DNA of 64,000 bases, from positions 76,807,791-76,871,790 of the forward strand of contig JAKSZU010000013.1 of NCBI GenBank assembly GCA_026018925.1, read 5' to 3'. Below, in pieces: positions 47,806 to 59,537 of the stretch (positions within the stretch are counted from its first letter, which is position 1; every line of letters starts with the position of its first letter). This DNA is from Tupaia tana (Eukaryota; Chordata; Mammalia; Scandentia; Tupaiidae). The translations under genes and the position numbers were made by a program. The notes beneath the pieces are model-generated. The model did not search any database. It was not told the DNA's origin and worked only from the letters and a program-made list of their open reading frames with translations.

Positions 47806-48581
47806 GCAACTGAAGAAATAGTGCCTTCTTCTCTCTGGCAATCCAAAGTTAACTCCCAACAGAGAAACTCTCCTTTCGTGAGTTTCATGATACTGTATAA
47901 ATTATATTTGCCAGAATAACACTGGCTTAGTAAATGTATGTTTTCAATGAAAGAATTATTAATACAGTTGATCCTTAAGTGATAAATTCTAGCATGACCT
48001 GAAAATAAACAACTTAGGTGGAAGCTACAATGTATATCTTTTTACTCATAATCAAATTAGCTTTATAAATACTTTCAATTCATGTAAGTTAAAAAAAAAT
48101 CAAACATTTAATTGATAACACACTTTCATGTCATATCGAAGAGGATGCTAGAGGAATATAAAGATTCCTCTTTTTTTTAATGAGGCTCTTCTCAAAGAGG
48201 TTATAGGCAGATATACAGCCATTACTAGCCCACCAGCACACTAGACTGAGCTTTGGAAAAGATACTCGACCACACAGGTCCACAATTAAGGAACCTGGGC
48301 ACTTTTTTGCCTTCATGGACACTGTCTTCCACAAAAAATTATTAAAAATTTATTTTACTTCCTCATTGGTATAATGAGGAAGAGCATATAAATATTATCT
48401 ATTGAAACTTGAAGGTTCTATTTTTCCTTAGATTTGAAAAGAAATGAAAACATTTCCTTCGTTTTTTTGTCACCATATGGCTGACTTACTGTGCCTAATA
48501 GACAAGTCAACCCTGCAGTCGTGGCTCAAGATTTCAAATACATATAAGATGATGAGACCAATTTGTATAATATATTAATTA
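47806..48581. other. right-arm 5' region of the OR gene, no gene
   Basis: Pairs with 29640-30390. No coding potential. Confidence 0.55.
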
Positions 48582-48765
48582 TGAGGACCAGCAGGTGGCA
48601 TGGTGGTTAAGGTGCTGGACACTCCCACATGGCCGACCATGGTTTGAGTCCTGGACCTGGTGGCTTTCTCTCTCTAATCTCTCTCTCTCTCTCTCTCTCT
48701 CGTCAAATTAAAATAAATGAATGAATAAATAAAATTTAAAAAATAATTTAAAAAAACATTCATTT
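48582..48765 (+). repeat. SINE, short form, post-duplication insertion
   Basis: Between two copies of TATAATATATTAATTA (48566-48581 and 48766-48781). The left arm shows the empty site at about 30380. Confidence 0.97.
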
Positions 48766-49262
48766 TATAATATATTAATTAATTTATAGTCACCTCCAGT
48801 CACAAGAGATAAAAATATAAGGGGAGTACTCTTGAGTAGAGAGACATGATTCAAATCCATTAGATCAGTTTTGGCTGAACTCCATAACTGAAACAGGTCC
48901 AAAGTTTTAGAATATTTTAATTTACTTAAAAAGAAACTAAATGTACAGATTTTTATATCATATTTCCTGATTTTAAAGTGCTACTGTCTAATTAAAATTT
49001 TAAAACAGTTCAGTTACTCCCTAACAAAGCAAATTCATTTGCTGAATGCAGGTCATTGATTTGCAATCAATGGTTTAAGTAGCAGAACTTGTAATAGCAG
49101 TAAAATGATTTGGCATCCAAAGGTACTATAATTCAATATGTCTTCTTTAACTCTGAAAATACCAGGTTAGGATTCCTGCTCTAAATGGCCTGGACTTTCA
49201 GCAAGAAATTTTCCTCAGACTTATTTATTGTATCCAAATACAAATTGCATGATGCAAAATAA

Positions 49263-50075
49263 AATTTTTTCCCTAATAATGCAATGGTTTTATTTTTCTT
49301 AATCAATTACCTATTTAATTATTCATTTATTAGATATAATTTTCATTTTTTAAATTAATTTTCATACACTAAACCAGTGTCTGTCATACAGATTGTAAAA
49401 TGAATTTTCCCAGCATGAATACACTTTATTTTAGTCCAGCCAAAGATATCATTATACAGGTTATCATCAACAAATGATTTTCCATTTTTGGGTCTCCTAA
49501 TGCTTTGCTTTTTTACCCTTGAATCCTTTACTCTCAGCCTCCCCCACTTTTCACTGGCCTCCCCCTGTGTCTCTAGTATCTGCCATATTTCTCAGTGCTT
49601 TTAAATATTCTAGTCATTTAGTTTCTACCAGGTAGTATGGACATTTGGTATCTATTAAGGGGAGGGGGGGTCATATAATGTCTATCTTTTATGGTCTGGC
49701 TTGCTTCAGTTAGCAGTAAGTCTTCCATGTTCATCTACTTTCTAACAAATACCAGGGTCTTGTTTTTTATGGCTGAGTAGTATTCCATAGCGTATATTTT
49801 CCACACTTTTTCAATCCATTCATCTGTTCATGGATATATGGGATGGTTCCACATCTTAGCAATTGTGAATAATGCTACAATAAACATAAATGTGCAAGTA
49901 CTTGTCCAACTGAGTGTACTCCTATTCTTTGGGTAGATACCAGGAGTGGAACTGGTGGATCATATAGTAGTTCTATTTTTAGGTCTCTGAGGAACCTTCC
50001 TATGGTCTCCACAATGGCTATACTAATTAACATTCCTGCAAACAGTGTAGGAAAGTTCTCTTTTCACCACATTAT
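49263..50075 (-). mobile_element. L1 3' fragment just upstream of the right OR gene
   Basis: Antisense ORF2 C-terminal region: GGCTGAGTAGTATTCCATAG, CAATCCATTCATCTGTTCAT, TTTGGGTAGATACCAGGAG, ending in TTAACATTCCTGCAAACAGT. It splits sequence that is continuous in the left arm (about 30885). Its inner end is only about 80 bp from the receptor start codon. Confidence 0.9.
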
Positions 50076-50157
50076 AAGAAGTAGCTTTCACATACCTTGT
50101 ATTAACAGATCTGTTTTATCATATATAGAGTTCAGTTGGAGAAAGAGTATATGTAAT

Positions 50158-51114
50158 ATGGAAAGGACCAATGACTCCATGTTGACAGAATTTGTTCTGG
50201 TGGGGCTTTCAGCCCATCCAAAGCTCCAGACAGTTTTCTTTGTGCTAATTTTGTGGATGTACCTGATGATCCTGTTTGGAAATGGAGTCCTTATCTCAGT
50301 AATCATCTACGACTCTCGTCTGCACACCCCTATGTATTTCTTCCTCTGCAATCTGTCTTTCCTGGACATTTGTTACACAAGCTCATCTGTCCCACTTGCA
50401 CTTGACAACTTTCTGACTGTAAGGAAAAGGGTTTCCTTCTCTGGGTGCATGGCACAAATGTTTCTCTCCTTTGCCACAGGAGTGACAGAGTGTGTGCTTC
50501 TTGGCATGATGGCACTTGACCGCTATGTGGCCATCTGCTACCCACTGAGATACCCCGTCATCATGAACAAGGGTGCCTACGTGTCCATGGCAGCTGTATC
50601 ATGGCTCACTGGGCTTGCTGACTCCATTATACAGACATCTCTTGCACTGCAATTACCATTCTGTGCTAATAACGAAATTAATCATTTTGTCTGTGAAATT
50701 CTAGCTATCCTGAAACTAGCCTGTGCAGATATTTCCATCAATGTGATAAGCATGACAGGATCAAATCTGGTTGTTCTAGTTATCCCATTGTTAGTCATTT
50801 CCATCTCTTACATGTTCATTGTTGCTACCATTCTGAAGATCCCTTCCACTGAAGGAAAACGTAAGGCCTTTTCCACCTGCTCAGCCCACCTGACAGTGGT
50901 GATTATATTCTATGGAACCACTTTCTTCATGTATGCTAAGCCCAAGTCTAAAACATCTGATGGTAAAGACAATCAAGACATCATTGACGCGCTTATCTCC
51001 ATCTTCTATGGAGGCATGACTCCCTTACTCAATCCACTCATCTACAGTCTGCGGAACAAGGATGTAAAAGCTGCCGTCAAATACCTGCTAGATAGGAAAA
51101 AACTCTTCTCTTAG
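50158..51114 (+). CDS. OR13C8: olfactory receptor, OR13C8-like, right copy (intact)
   Basis: A 318-residue odorant receptor, 20 residues different from the left copy. All family marks are kept: NDS at 5-7, GN at 41-42, cysteines 97, 169, 179 and 189, DRY at 121-123, [10 protein letters not shown] at 236-245, NPLIY at 292-296. The start at 50158 is chosen because MERTNDS matches the left copy and human OR13C8. The frame stays open back to an ATG at 50002, but that extension comes partly from antisense L1. Differences from the left copy include M107T, A109V, V173E, T205V, I255T and V286G. Outer flanks pair with the left arm, so this is a tandem duplicate. Ligand unknown. Confidence 0.96.
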   Translation: MERTNDSMLTEFVLVGLSAHPKLQTVFFVLILWMYLMILFGNGVLISVIIYDSRLHTPMYFFLCNLSFLDICYTSSSVPLALDNFLTVRKRVSFSGCMAQMFLSFATGVTECVLLGMMALDRYVAICYPLRYPVIMNKGAYVSMAAVSWLTGLADSIIQTSLALQLPFCANNEINHFVCEILAILKLACADISINVISMTGSNLVVLVIPLLVISISYMFIVATILKIPSTEGKRKAFSTCSAHLTVVIIFYGTTFFMYAKPKSKTSDGKDNQDIIDALISIFYGGMTPLLNPLIYSLRNKDVKAAVKYLLDRKKLFS

Positions 51115-51178
51115 AGTATAAATTCTGATTGTCACTATGTGACTCAACATTCAAAGGTCAGACACAAAATTCAGAAGG

Positions 51179-51184
51179 AATAAA
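51179..51184 (+). promoter_or_regulatory. possible polyadenylation signal, right OR13C8-like gene
   Basis: AATAAA 65 bases after the stop, at the same place as 31999-32004 beside the left copy, within otherwise diverged flank. Confidence 0.4.
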
Positions 51185-51990
51185 TTAATGACTAAATTTT
51201 CCATCAGAATTCAAAACATATGATAGAAATATTTTGACTGTTTGTTACTAATATGTTTCTGTTCTAACTATGGAAATGAAATGTGCTTCTGATTTTAAAA
51301 TACACTGTTAAGGAAATGCAAAATGTTGAAAATCTCTTAGGAAGCCCAAGCAAGGGTGTTTGAACCAGCAATTTGTACTCTATAGTAAGTACATTATCAA
51401 TTGCTGTGAATATTAAATATTAATCATTTTCTAATACACATGCAACATGTGGAATAGCAGTAACCCTTCACCTTTCTAGTCACTTCCACTTATACCCAGA
51501 AAAAGTGGATTTAAGTGCTCTTTGGAGGAAATCATCTTCAGCTTAGACATACAAGATTCCCACAAAAAAACTGAATTACAATAAAAGATTACTAAACACA
51601 TACTGAAACAAACTCCTATTAGCAACAACCCATGCCTAAAATAATAAAAATCAATGTAAATGGGCTAAAATTATGATTTAATAGAAACATTGCTTTATAC
51701 ATAATTTTTTATTTTAAACAGATAATAAATTTATATTTTATTTAAATTGGTCTCTTTACAAGAGAATATTAATGTATAATAAAATTAGGGTTGAAATAAA
51801 AGATGGAAAAAGTAAAGAATAAATAAAAAATAAAGATGGAAAAAGTATACTAAGGAAATAATAACCAAAAGGGATATTACTATACTCATATATGAGAACA
51901 TGAACCTCACCAGAAAAGCACTATAATAAGTAAAAGATGTAGTGGCATTTTAAACAGTCTATTTAACCAAGGTGATGGTAATTCTTTTGT
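51185..51990. other. 3' flank of the right OR gene, no gene
   Basis: Pairs with 32005-32710 and 33290-33520 of the left arm. A local duplication (AAAGATGGAAAAAGTA) lies at 51800-51850. Confidence 0.6.
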
Positions 51991-51994
51991 TTTT

Positions 51995-52146
51995 AAAGAA
52001 TTATTTTATTTAGCTTTATTTATTTGTTTATTTTAATTTGATTATAGAGGGAGAAAGAGAGAAATCAAGCCTCCAGGTCTGGTAATAGAACTGTCAGTCA
52101 TGTGGGAGTCAAGCTCCCTTAACCCTCATGCCACTTGCTGGTCCCA
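51995..52146 (-). repeat. SINE, short form, right arm only
   Basis: TTTATTTATTTGTTTATTTT tail, ATTTGATTATAGAGGGAG and CACTTGCTGGTCCC. Confidence 0.9.
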
Positions 52147-53036
52147 TGACCTTCCTTTCCCTTATGTTTGAAAATTTTATTTTTACTCTGTGGTTTAACC
52201 CTGAAATATTTCTTTTTTCTCTTTTTATTTTAGAACGATGTGTTAGCAACTACAATTCAGTTTTGTATTTAGAATATTCTTCATTTCTTCGAGAGATTTC
52301 TTTATAAAGAGAATTTGTCATTTATAAGATGATAAATATATTTTCATGTTTCCTGTGACATTCAAATTAAAACTGTTCACTTTACCACTGTGTCACCACC
52401 TGGACTCCAAGATTTATTTAAATCATTTCTGTGTAAATTCATAAAATTCTAGTAATTACCTTTTTTTTTTTGTCTTCAAGTGAGTAAGCATTGATTTTGG
52501 GTGATGGCAGGCTAAAATGTTTGTTTTGTTTCATGGAAGAATTAAATATTAGAATGGTGTAAGAGATACTAGAAAAACTTGGGATATGACATTGTCTTCT
52601 TTTTGCATAACTCTCATGGAAAATCTCATTTGGGCTTCCTCCCTGGAGATTTGAAGTCATCTTGCATAATGCTAGTGATGTACATTTCCATTACTTGTAC
52701 TGGAGAAAAAATCATCTATTTTTTTCAAAAAGATAATCTTAATTGTTTTTATACAGAAGGATGGGTTGTTTCCCACATGTTTATTAGGTATTCTGTTTAT
52801 TTCCTTTCTCATAGCATAAATTATGTCTCATAACATAGTTATTTGTGTATCCAGTAATTTGGTTTCTATTAGTTTCTTTAGGGCTAGTTAAACTGCAACT
52901 TGCTTTTTTTCTTTAATATCCCTTCTACTAATGTAGTGCCTTAAATGAGGAAGGCATTCAGCTTATGTCAGAATTCAATAGTAGTCGATATTTTTATTTC
53001 ATAATGATTTCTTTTTTGTAACTAATTTATTTATTT
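52147..53036. other. right-arm unique DNA, no gene
   Basis: Pairs with 34925-35040, 35640-35720, 36700-37005 and 37297-37600 of the left arm. It shows the empty sites for RPL21 and for several left-arm SINEs. Confidence 0.6.
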
Positions 53037-53905
53037 TTTTATTTCTTGTTCTTTTATACATTCAATCACATTATTTAGCTTACAAAGTGAATATTCCAGC
53101 ATGTATACATAGAAATGTACCCTAGTCCAGATGATAATACTATAAAATTTCTTCAACAGATAAAATCCCATTTTTTTGTCCCATTAATGCTTTGCCTCTC
53201 TATTTTTTCATCTAAATGTCCTTCCTCAGACTCTCCTCCTTCACCATACTATATCTGGTATTCACAACCATTCACTGTGTTTCTATATCCTTTTGTCAAT
53301 CGGTTTCAGTCATAGAGTGCAGACACTCTGAATATATTAAATGGGGACATGCAACGTCTCTCCTTCATAGCCTGGCTTCCTTAACTCAGCAGTAAATCTT
53401 CCATATTGACCCACTTTCTGTGAAAAGCCTGGGTCTTGTTGTTTTTTATGGCTGAATAGTATTCCAAAGAGTATATGTGCCAGTTTTTCAATCCATTCAT
53501 CTGTTCGTGGGCATTTGGGTTGGTTCCATGTCTTAGCAATTGTGAATAAGGCTGCAATGAATATAGATGTGCAAGCACTTTTCTGACAGAGTGCTCTCCT
53601 GTCCTTTGGGTAGATACCCAGGAGCGGGATTGCTAGATCATATGGTAGTCCTGTTTGTAGACTTTTGAGGAATCTCCAAATTGTTCTCCACAGTGGCTGG
53701 ACCAATTTACATTCCCACCAGCAGTGTAAGAGGGTTCCCCTATCATCATACTCCTGCCAGCACTTATCTTTTTTTTTTTTTTTTTAATCTTAGTCATTCT
53801 GACTGGGGGTAGGTGGTATCTCATTGTTGTTTTGATCTGCATTTCCCATACAATGAGGAATGTTGAGCATTTTTTTAACATGCCTTTTGGCTACTCAAAT
53901 GTTAT
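53037..53905 (-). mobile_element. L1 3' fragment (ORF2 C-terminus plus 3' UTR), right arm only
   Basis: Antisense of the same young L1 type as 18631-26370: the 3' UTR (TTATACATTCAATCACATTA) comes first, then ORF2 sequence reading [19 protein letters not shown] on the minus strand (53337-53705). Contains a T-run at 53769-53786, matching the A-run at 25588 in the large L1. 5'-truncated. Confidence 0.92.
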
Positions 53906-54404
53906 CCTTAGTGGTCTCTGCTTTTCAATATTTTTTTCTCCATTTTTATATTTTTTTTTCCTTTTGCTTCTTTCTTCTTTACAATGCCATTTAAAAGTGC
54001 TTGTTTGCTTTGGATCAAAAAGCATCATTGCATCAGGAATATCTTTTTTAGCCATTGGCTCTTAGCTATTTTTGTTCTTGCTTACTTCTAAAGTGTTCAG
54101 CACTATTCTAATTCTAGACTATTGACTATATTGGACAGTTAATACTTTAAAAATCAAATGTTGTAAGTTAATTCTTAATACTCTCAGGGAGTCCACAGGG
54201 TGAAAACTATTGTCACAATAATACGGAGACACTACTTGCCTCTTTCACTGTATTAATATGTGCACTGATGGTGCAAAAGCAATGGTAGGTAACACCACTG
54301 ATCCTGTAGCACAAATAAGGGCCAGGGGTTCAAAGTGCTGCAGTAGTTCTTGTTCTTAAAATTCAATAATTTATAGTTTCACATAAAAAGCTCTTGATGA
54401 AACA
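53906..54404. other. end of right arm and flank, no gene
   Basis: Homology with the left arm ends about 54090; beyond that nothing is recognised. Confidence 0.55.
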
Positions 54405-54626
54405 TTTAAAAATATTTTTTTAGATGTTTTTGTCTTAGGGTGTGTGTGTTTCCTGGAGAGAGAGACAGATAGAGACTGTGAGACAAATTCCTTCTCCTCC
54501 ACTCTCCTGGGATTATGGGCACCCACATACATGTGCCTGGAGTGAGTTTCAAACACTGGGTCTGGGACTGAAACCACTTTTGGCCACGTGGGAATCCTGC
54601 AACCACTATACCACCTGTTGGCCTCT
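54405..54626 (-). repeat. SINE, long form, internally deleted
   Basis: TTTTTAGATGTTTTTGTCTT to CCACCTGTTGGCC, with the middle of the body shortened. Confidence 0.85.
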
Positions 54627-54917
54627 GAACCAGTAAAATTTAAGAATTATGTTAAGTCTCAAAAAAAAAAAAAAAAAAATCCTCAGTAAAGACACTGAAA
54701 TAACGTGTCTGTGTCATACACTGAAAGCAAAAACAGAAAAGTATTTTAAGATATAAACTAGAAAATGAATAGGCTTAACAACTCAACTGTTAGGAAATAC
54801 ATATTCTTCTAAAGCTCATGTGGAACAGATGAAAAAATTATAGGTTAGGCTGAAAATAAGAATCAGCAAAGAAATTATTAGCTAGTTCACATTCTCTCTC
54901 CTACATACAATTAACAG

Positions 54918-55118
54918 AAATTAAATTTTTTTAGAATTATGTATTTATTTGTTTATTTATTATTGTTATTATTATTTTTCACATGAATTTTGCCAAAGAC
55001 ACAGAGAGAGAGAGAGAGAGGGAGAGTGAGAAAGCAAGCCACCAGGTCCGGGACTCGAACCATGGTCAGCCATGTGGGAATTCCAGCACCTTAACCACCA
55101 TGCCACCTGCTGGCCCCA
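54918..55118 (-). repeat. SINE, short form
   Basis: A long ATTT tail, antisense B box GGACTCGAACCATGG and CACCTGCTGGCCCC. Flanked by AGAAATTAAATTT and AGAAATTAATTT. Confidence 0.92.
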
Positions 55119-55634
55119 GAAATTAATTTAAAAGATCCATGATCTAAGATAATGAAAATACACTTTTATATGATTAATAAGTAGCAGGGAAATTCAAAAT
55201 ATTTAAAAACTTCTAAGGTAAGTGCTTTGCTATCTAAATATAAAGACCAGCCCTAAACAAAAAAATATGACCATAGTCATATGTGCCAGCTACATAGAAG
55301 TTTTTACTTATAGGTCAGAGAAAAATTTTAAACCAAAAATACACTAAAATTATAATCAAAATATTAAAACCTCATGGATGTAGGCCTGAATTTTCAACCA
55401 CTGGTCTAGCTGCATGATTGTTAGTTTATAATTAGTGTCCATTTTGATAGTTGGTATCTCTATGACAGTCTTTGTGACCTATTTTCAGTATCACTCCTGC
55501 TAATAATTGTGATATGCTTGTTAAGGTATATAAGAGGTCTTCAAAAGTTTATGGAAAATTAAATTGAACTATTAATTTTTTGGTGCCATAAAAATTTGAA
55601 ATTCAAGCATACCTTTCCTTTTTATTTTCTTTTT
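55119..55634. other. intergenic, nothing recognised
   Basis: AT-rich, no open frames of note. Confidence 0.5.
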
Positions 55635-55800
55635 TTAAAGAATAATTATTTTATTTAACTTTATTTATTTATTTTATTTTGACCAGAGAAGGACAGAGAG
55701 AGATAGAAAGTGAGAAAGCAAGCTGCAGGTCTGGGACTCGAACCATGGCTAGTCATGTGGGAGTCCAGCACCCTTAACTACCAAGCCACCTGCAAGCTCC
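55635..55800 (-). repeat. SINE, short form
   Basis: TTTGACCAGAGAAGGACAG, antisense B box GACTCGAACCATGG and CCACCTGCAAGCTCC. Confidence 0.9.
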
Positions 55801-56080
55801 TTTTTTTTTTTTTTTTTTTTTTTTTAAGAGAGATTTTGGCTACAGAGTGCATGCACTCACCAGAGAGACAGAGAGAGAAACAGAAAGATAGATAGTGAGA
55901 AATCACCCCCAGGGGGGCATGACCATGCAGCAACCCCTTCTCCTCCATTCTCCTTTCAGGATTTTAGGCACGCAAGTACATGCACCCGACCTGAGTTTCA
56001 GGCCACCAGGGTTGGGACTTGAACTACATTCGGATATGTGAGAATCCAGTGATGTAACCGTTATACCATCTGCTAGTCTC
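55801..56080 (-). repeat. SINE, long form, adjacent copy
   Basis: T-run of about 25, then AAGAGAGATTTTGGCTACAG to CCATCTGCTAGTCTC. Abuts the head of the copy at 55635. Confidence 0.9.
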
Positions 56081-56525
56081 TAAGGATATGTTTCATAATA
56101 CACATTTCCCATGAACTCTGTGATAAAACCCTGTACTGGGTACAGAAAAAGTATATATTGTCAAAAATATTAATACTTTCATTTGTATGGAAAATAACTT
56201 CAAAAGCAAGAGAGAAAGAAGGAAACAAATGTAAAATGAAAACAATGAGAAGGAACTGAGTGTTTGAATTCAGAGACAATATATGAGGTATTGTGCTATA
56301 TAGTCACATCTTACTGTCTTGACAAATCTTCACATTAATGTTTAAAGACATACTTTCTGCTCTTAATTTATAGATATGGAGACAAAGACTCATAGAGGTT
56401 AAGACTGAGTGATAAAACTAGATTTCTATCCTTTAGATGTGTGCTGGTTAGGAGGAAAATGTTCTGAAGTCCAATTGTATCTGTGTGGAAAAATAATCCA
56501 AAGTATAAAAAGGTAAGAGTTAAAT
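56081..56525. other. intergenic, nothing recognised
   Basis: No gene or family seen. Confidence 0.5.
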
Positions 56526-56780
56526 TTTAACTGGACAAGCTCCATGGTCAAGTGGTTAAGGGATCTGAATCCCACATTGTTACCCTATGAAGTTTTAATC
56601 CCAACCCTGATCATCTGAAATATAATCCTGGCACCTGTACATGCCTGAATCTCTACAGAATGGAGAAATGGAGAAGTAATTGGGGTGTAACCACACCCAC
56701 TGGAGGTTGTCCTTTTTGCCTATTCCTTTGTGTGTGTGTATTTGTCTCTGGCAAGTAGATACTCCCTCTGATAATAAACA

Positions 56781-56841
<61 letters not shown>
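56526..56841 (+). repeat. SINE, old subtype, with a 59-base poly(A)
   Basis: Diverged head AACTGGACAAGCTCCATGGT, body with CTACAGAATGGAGAAATGG, CTCTGGCAAGTAGATAC. The A-run at 56783-56841 is unusually long for so diverged a copy. Confidence 0.7.
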
Positions 56842-56842
<1 letters not shown>

Positions 56843-58283
56843 ACGAAAGAAAGAAAGAAAAAGAAAACATATCCTGGCTTGACTTTAACTTGGCATTTCT
56901 CCAAAACTTCTAACTAATAGGTGACTTCAGCTGACTATGACTACAAGTTCTGTGATAATGTGGCAGAGGCTAGGAATAAGTTTGACCTTTTCTTGAGCCC
57001 AGTTTTGGATCATCATCCTGAGAAACTCAGGGATGTCTCCATACTCACAAGTAAAAGAGAGTAAGCACTGAGACCAAAGGCTTTAACTAACCTGGAAATT
57101 GCTGACAAACCTAGGGTCATGGATTTTCAATGTGATGCCCTTTAGGGAAGATAGAAGGCTCAAGAATTTTTACTATATGAAAGGAAGCAGGAAACAGTGG
57201 TAAAGAGGTTAGACGTGCAGTCAAATTGATTAGATTAGACTCTCACCTTCCTATCTACTTTACAAATCTATACCCTATTGAGATTCTTCAACTTCTCCGA
57301 ACCTGTTTTCTTATTTATTTTAAGATTTCTTTTTATTGTGAGGATTAAACCTAATAGCCCCTTCATCCACGTTTTAGAGCACTTCTTTTGCTCTAGTAAT
57401 TGGTGGTTGGTTCAATAAACTAAGTAATTGGAAGAATAGGGGAAACTCATTTATAAACATGATTGCTTAGGGTGATAGTGGATCACCGAATTGATGGCAT
57501 CTAGCCAGTTTAGAAGGTGAAAAGTTAAACGTGAATGATGGACATTCAATTCAATGCCATACTTGGTGTGATTCTTGATGCAAATATTATACATAATGTC
57601 TTTGCAGCATATATAAAAAAGCAGAGGGCCCATTATGAACCTCACTCCACTTTTTTAAGGAAGAAAAAGTACAATCTAAAAGAAAAAGCAAGTCAGTTGT
57701 CTAAAGAGCAGAAATCAAGGCATGGTTACCTAGAGTCATAGAGATCATAAAATGTACAGCCTCAGAAATCTTAAAAGAGAATATCTAAATCTAAGAAAGG
57801 AAATTGGAGATGCTGATTCAATTATATGGCATGTGCCCATGAACAATTTAAGTCAACTTAAATTTGTTACATATAATATTTCCAGCCTTCCATATGTTTC
57901 TGCAGGGATTCTGGGGCTGTTCCTGGGAGACAGACTTCTCCTCCATGATTACAACAAAAAAGAGTATATGAGATCGTCAATTGAAAAATTCTAAAACTAG
58001 AATCATTTCATTCTGGTGGGAAAGATCAGTCCTTTTTGTGCCACTGTCACCACGCCATCATCATTCTTCTCAATGAAGACGCCTCACATTATTTTCTTTC
58101 CAATTCATCTCCTGATTATTCACTATAACATGACTAACTTCATTTTCTCCAAAATTAATCATTATCTCAATTCAGAAACTTGAATAATGTTTCCATCTTA
58201 GTTGTATTCTGTTTTTGTTTTTTGCTTGTTTCTTAATCAAATCTAGATTAATTGGAGTGGAGGTTAAAAAGTTATCTTCCTAT
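56842..58283. other. intergenic, 1.4 kb, nothing recognised
   Basis: Short open frames at 57535-57741 and 57752-57994 lack any family likeness and have ordinary local composition. I do not call genes here. Confidence 0.45.
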
Positions 58284-58545
58284 GGGCTAGCCCATAACTT
58301 AGTGGTTAAAGAAAGTCAGATCACACATGGCCTACCATGAATATAGTTCCAGCTCCAGAGACTTGAAAAATACACTGAGAATATATGCATCCATTCCTAG
58401 GATTATGACAGGGTGAAGAAATCATGAAGAAGGAATTGTACCGTGACCTTGCCCCATTTAAGATGCTTTCACCATCTCTCTCTCTCTCTCTGTCTCTATT
58501 CTCTCTGTTTAGTTCTTATTCCCTCTGGCAATTAAAAAAATGTAC
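58284..58545 (+). repeat. SINE, old subtype
   Basis: GGGCTAGCCCATAACTTAGT head, CCCCATTTAAGATGCTTTC, CT-rich run, CCCTCTGGCAATTAAAAAAA. Confidence 0.75.
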
Positions 58546-58861
58546 TGTTGCTTTAAACTTAAATAATATGTACAATGTGTTTCTTCAATAGTGTACTCTA
58601 AATTACATTTTAATAAAATGATAGATTTATTTTTACATTTTGTTCAACAACTCAAACACTAGCAATAGTAATAGGTTATAAAGAAGAGAGATATAAAACA
58701 AAACATAAAAAAAATTGAGAATTCAAAGGCAGAGAATATTAAAGTAGTATTCAAAAGTGACTCAAGTGGTTTCAAAGACAAATAAGTACTACTTTGTTGG
58801 AGTTCAAGGGTCAAATTTGATGTGCCATCTACTCTTCAAAGGTAAAATAACTAATCTAGCC

Positions 58862-59537
58862 TGGTAGTATGGTTTGAATGGGTCCCTCGAAGTTCATGTG
58901 TGAGAAATTCAATCTCCAACATAACAGCATTAAGAGGCAGCACTTTGGGGCCAGCAGTTAGCGTAATGGCTACGTCACTGAACTCCCACGTAGCCGACAG
59001 CGGTTTGAGTCTTGGACCCAGTGGCTTAAACTCACTCCAGGCGCATGTGCGTGCGTGCCCAAGATCCTGAGAGGAGAATGGAGGAGAAGGGATTGCGGCG
59101 TAGCCATCCCTCCTGGGGGGTGATTTCTCACTTTCTGTCTCTCTGTCTCTCTCTGTCTTTCTGGCGAGCGCACACGCCCTATAGCGAAAACCTCTCCAAA
59201 AAAAAAAATAAATAATAAAAGAGAGAGAGAGAGACAGCACCTTAAAGTAGTGATTAGATCACGAGGGTGTCTCCTGGTGAAAGGATTTATGCCATTTTTG
59301 TGGTAGTAGGTTTATTGCTGCAGGAGTGGCTTCCTGATCAAAGGATGAGTTGGTTCCCTTCCTTCTCTGTGTGCTCTTGCTCTTGAAGTGATGCCTTCTG
59401 CCATGTTTTGATGCAACAAGAAGGTCCTATATTTTGGACTTCCCAGCTTCCAAAATTATGAGCCAAACAATCTTCTATTCTTTATACATTACCATATCTG
59501 TGGTATTCTTTGTGGCAGTAAAAAGCAAATGGTATAT
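58862..59537 (+). mobile_element. MLT1-like MaLR LTR, split by a SINE
   Basis: GTATGGTTTGAATGGGTCCC, CGAAGTTCATGTGTG, then after the SINE AGTGATTAGATCACGAGGGT, GCAGGAGTGGCTTCC, TTGGACTTCCCAGC and TTCTTTATACATTACC. Third MaLR LTR of this type in the window. Confidence 0.85.
58948..59230 (+). repeat. SINE, long form, inside the MLT1-like LTR
   Basis: Complete copy. GGCAGCACTTT and GACAGCACCTT flank it. A (GA)n run follows its tail. Confidence 0.94.

Larger units (their letters stand above)
39560..54090 (+). repeat. right arm of the tandem segmental duplication
   Basis: Direct counterpart of 17440-38110. Extra DNA relative to the left arm: 42647-45640, about 46650-47805, a short-form SINE at 48582, an L1 at about 49263-50075, a SINE at 51995 and an L1 at 53037. 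Confidence 0.88.

Noticed and set aside
50002..51114. 370-residue version of the right OR13C8-like receptor
   Set aside because: The N-terminal extension is read partly from antisense L1 and is missing in the left copy.
57535..57994. Two neighbouring short open frames
   Set aside because: No family likeness, no splice or promoter evidence, and composition like the surroundings.
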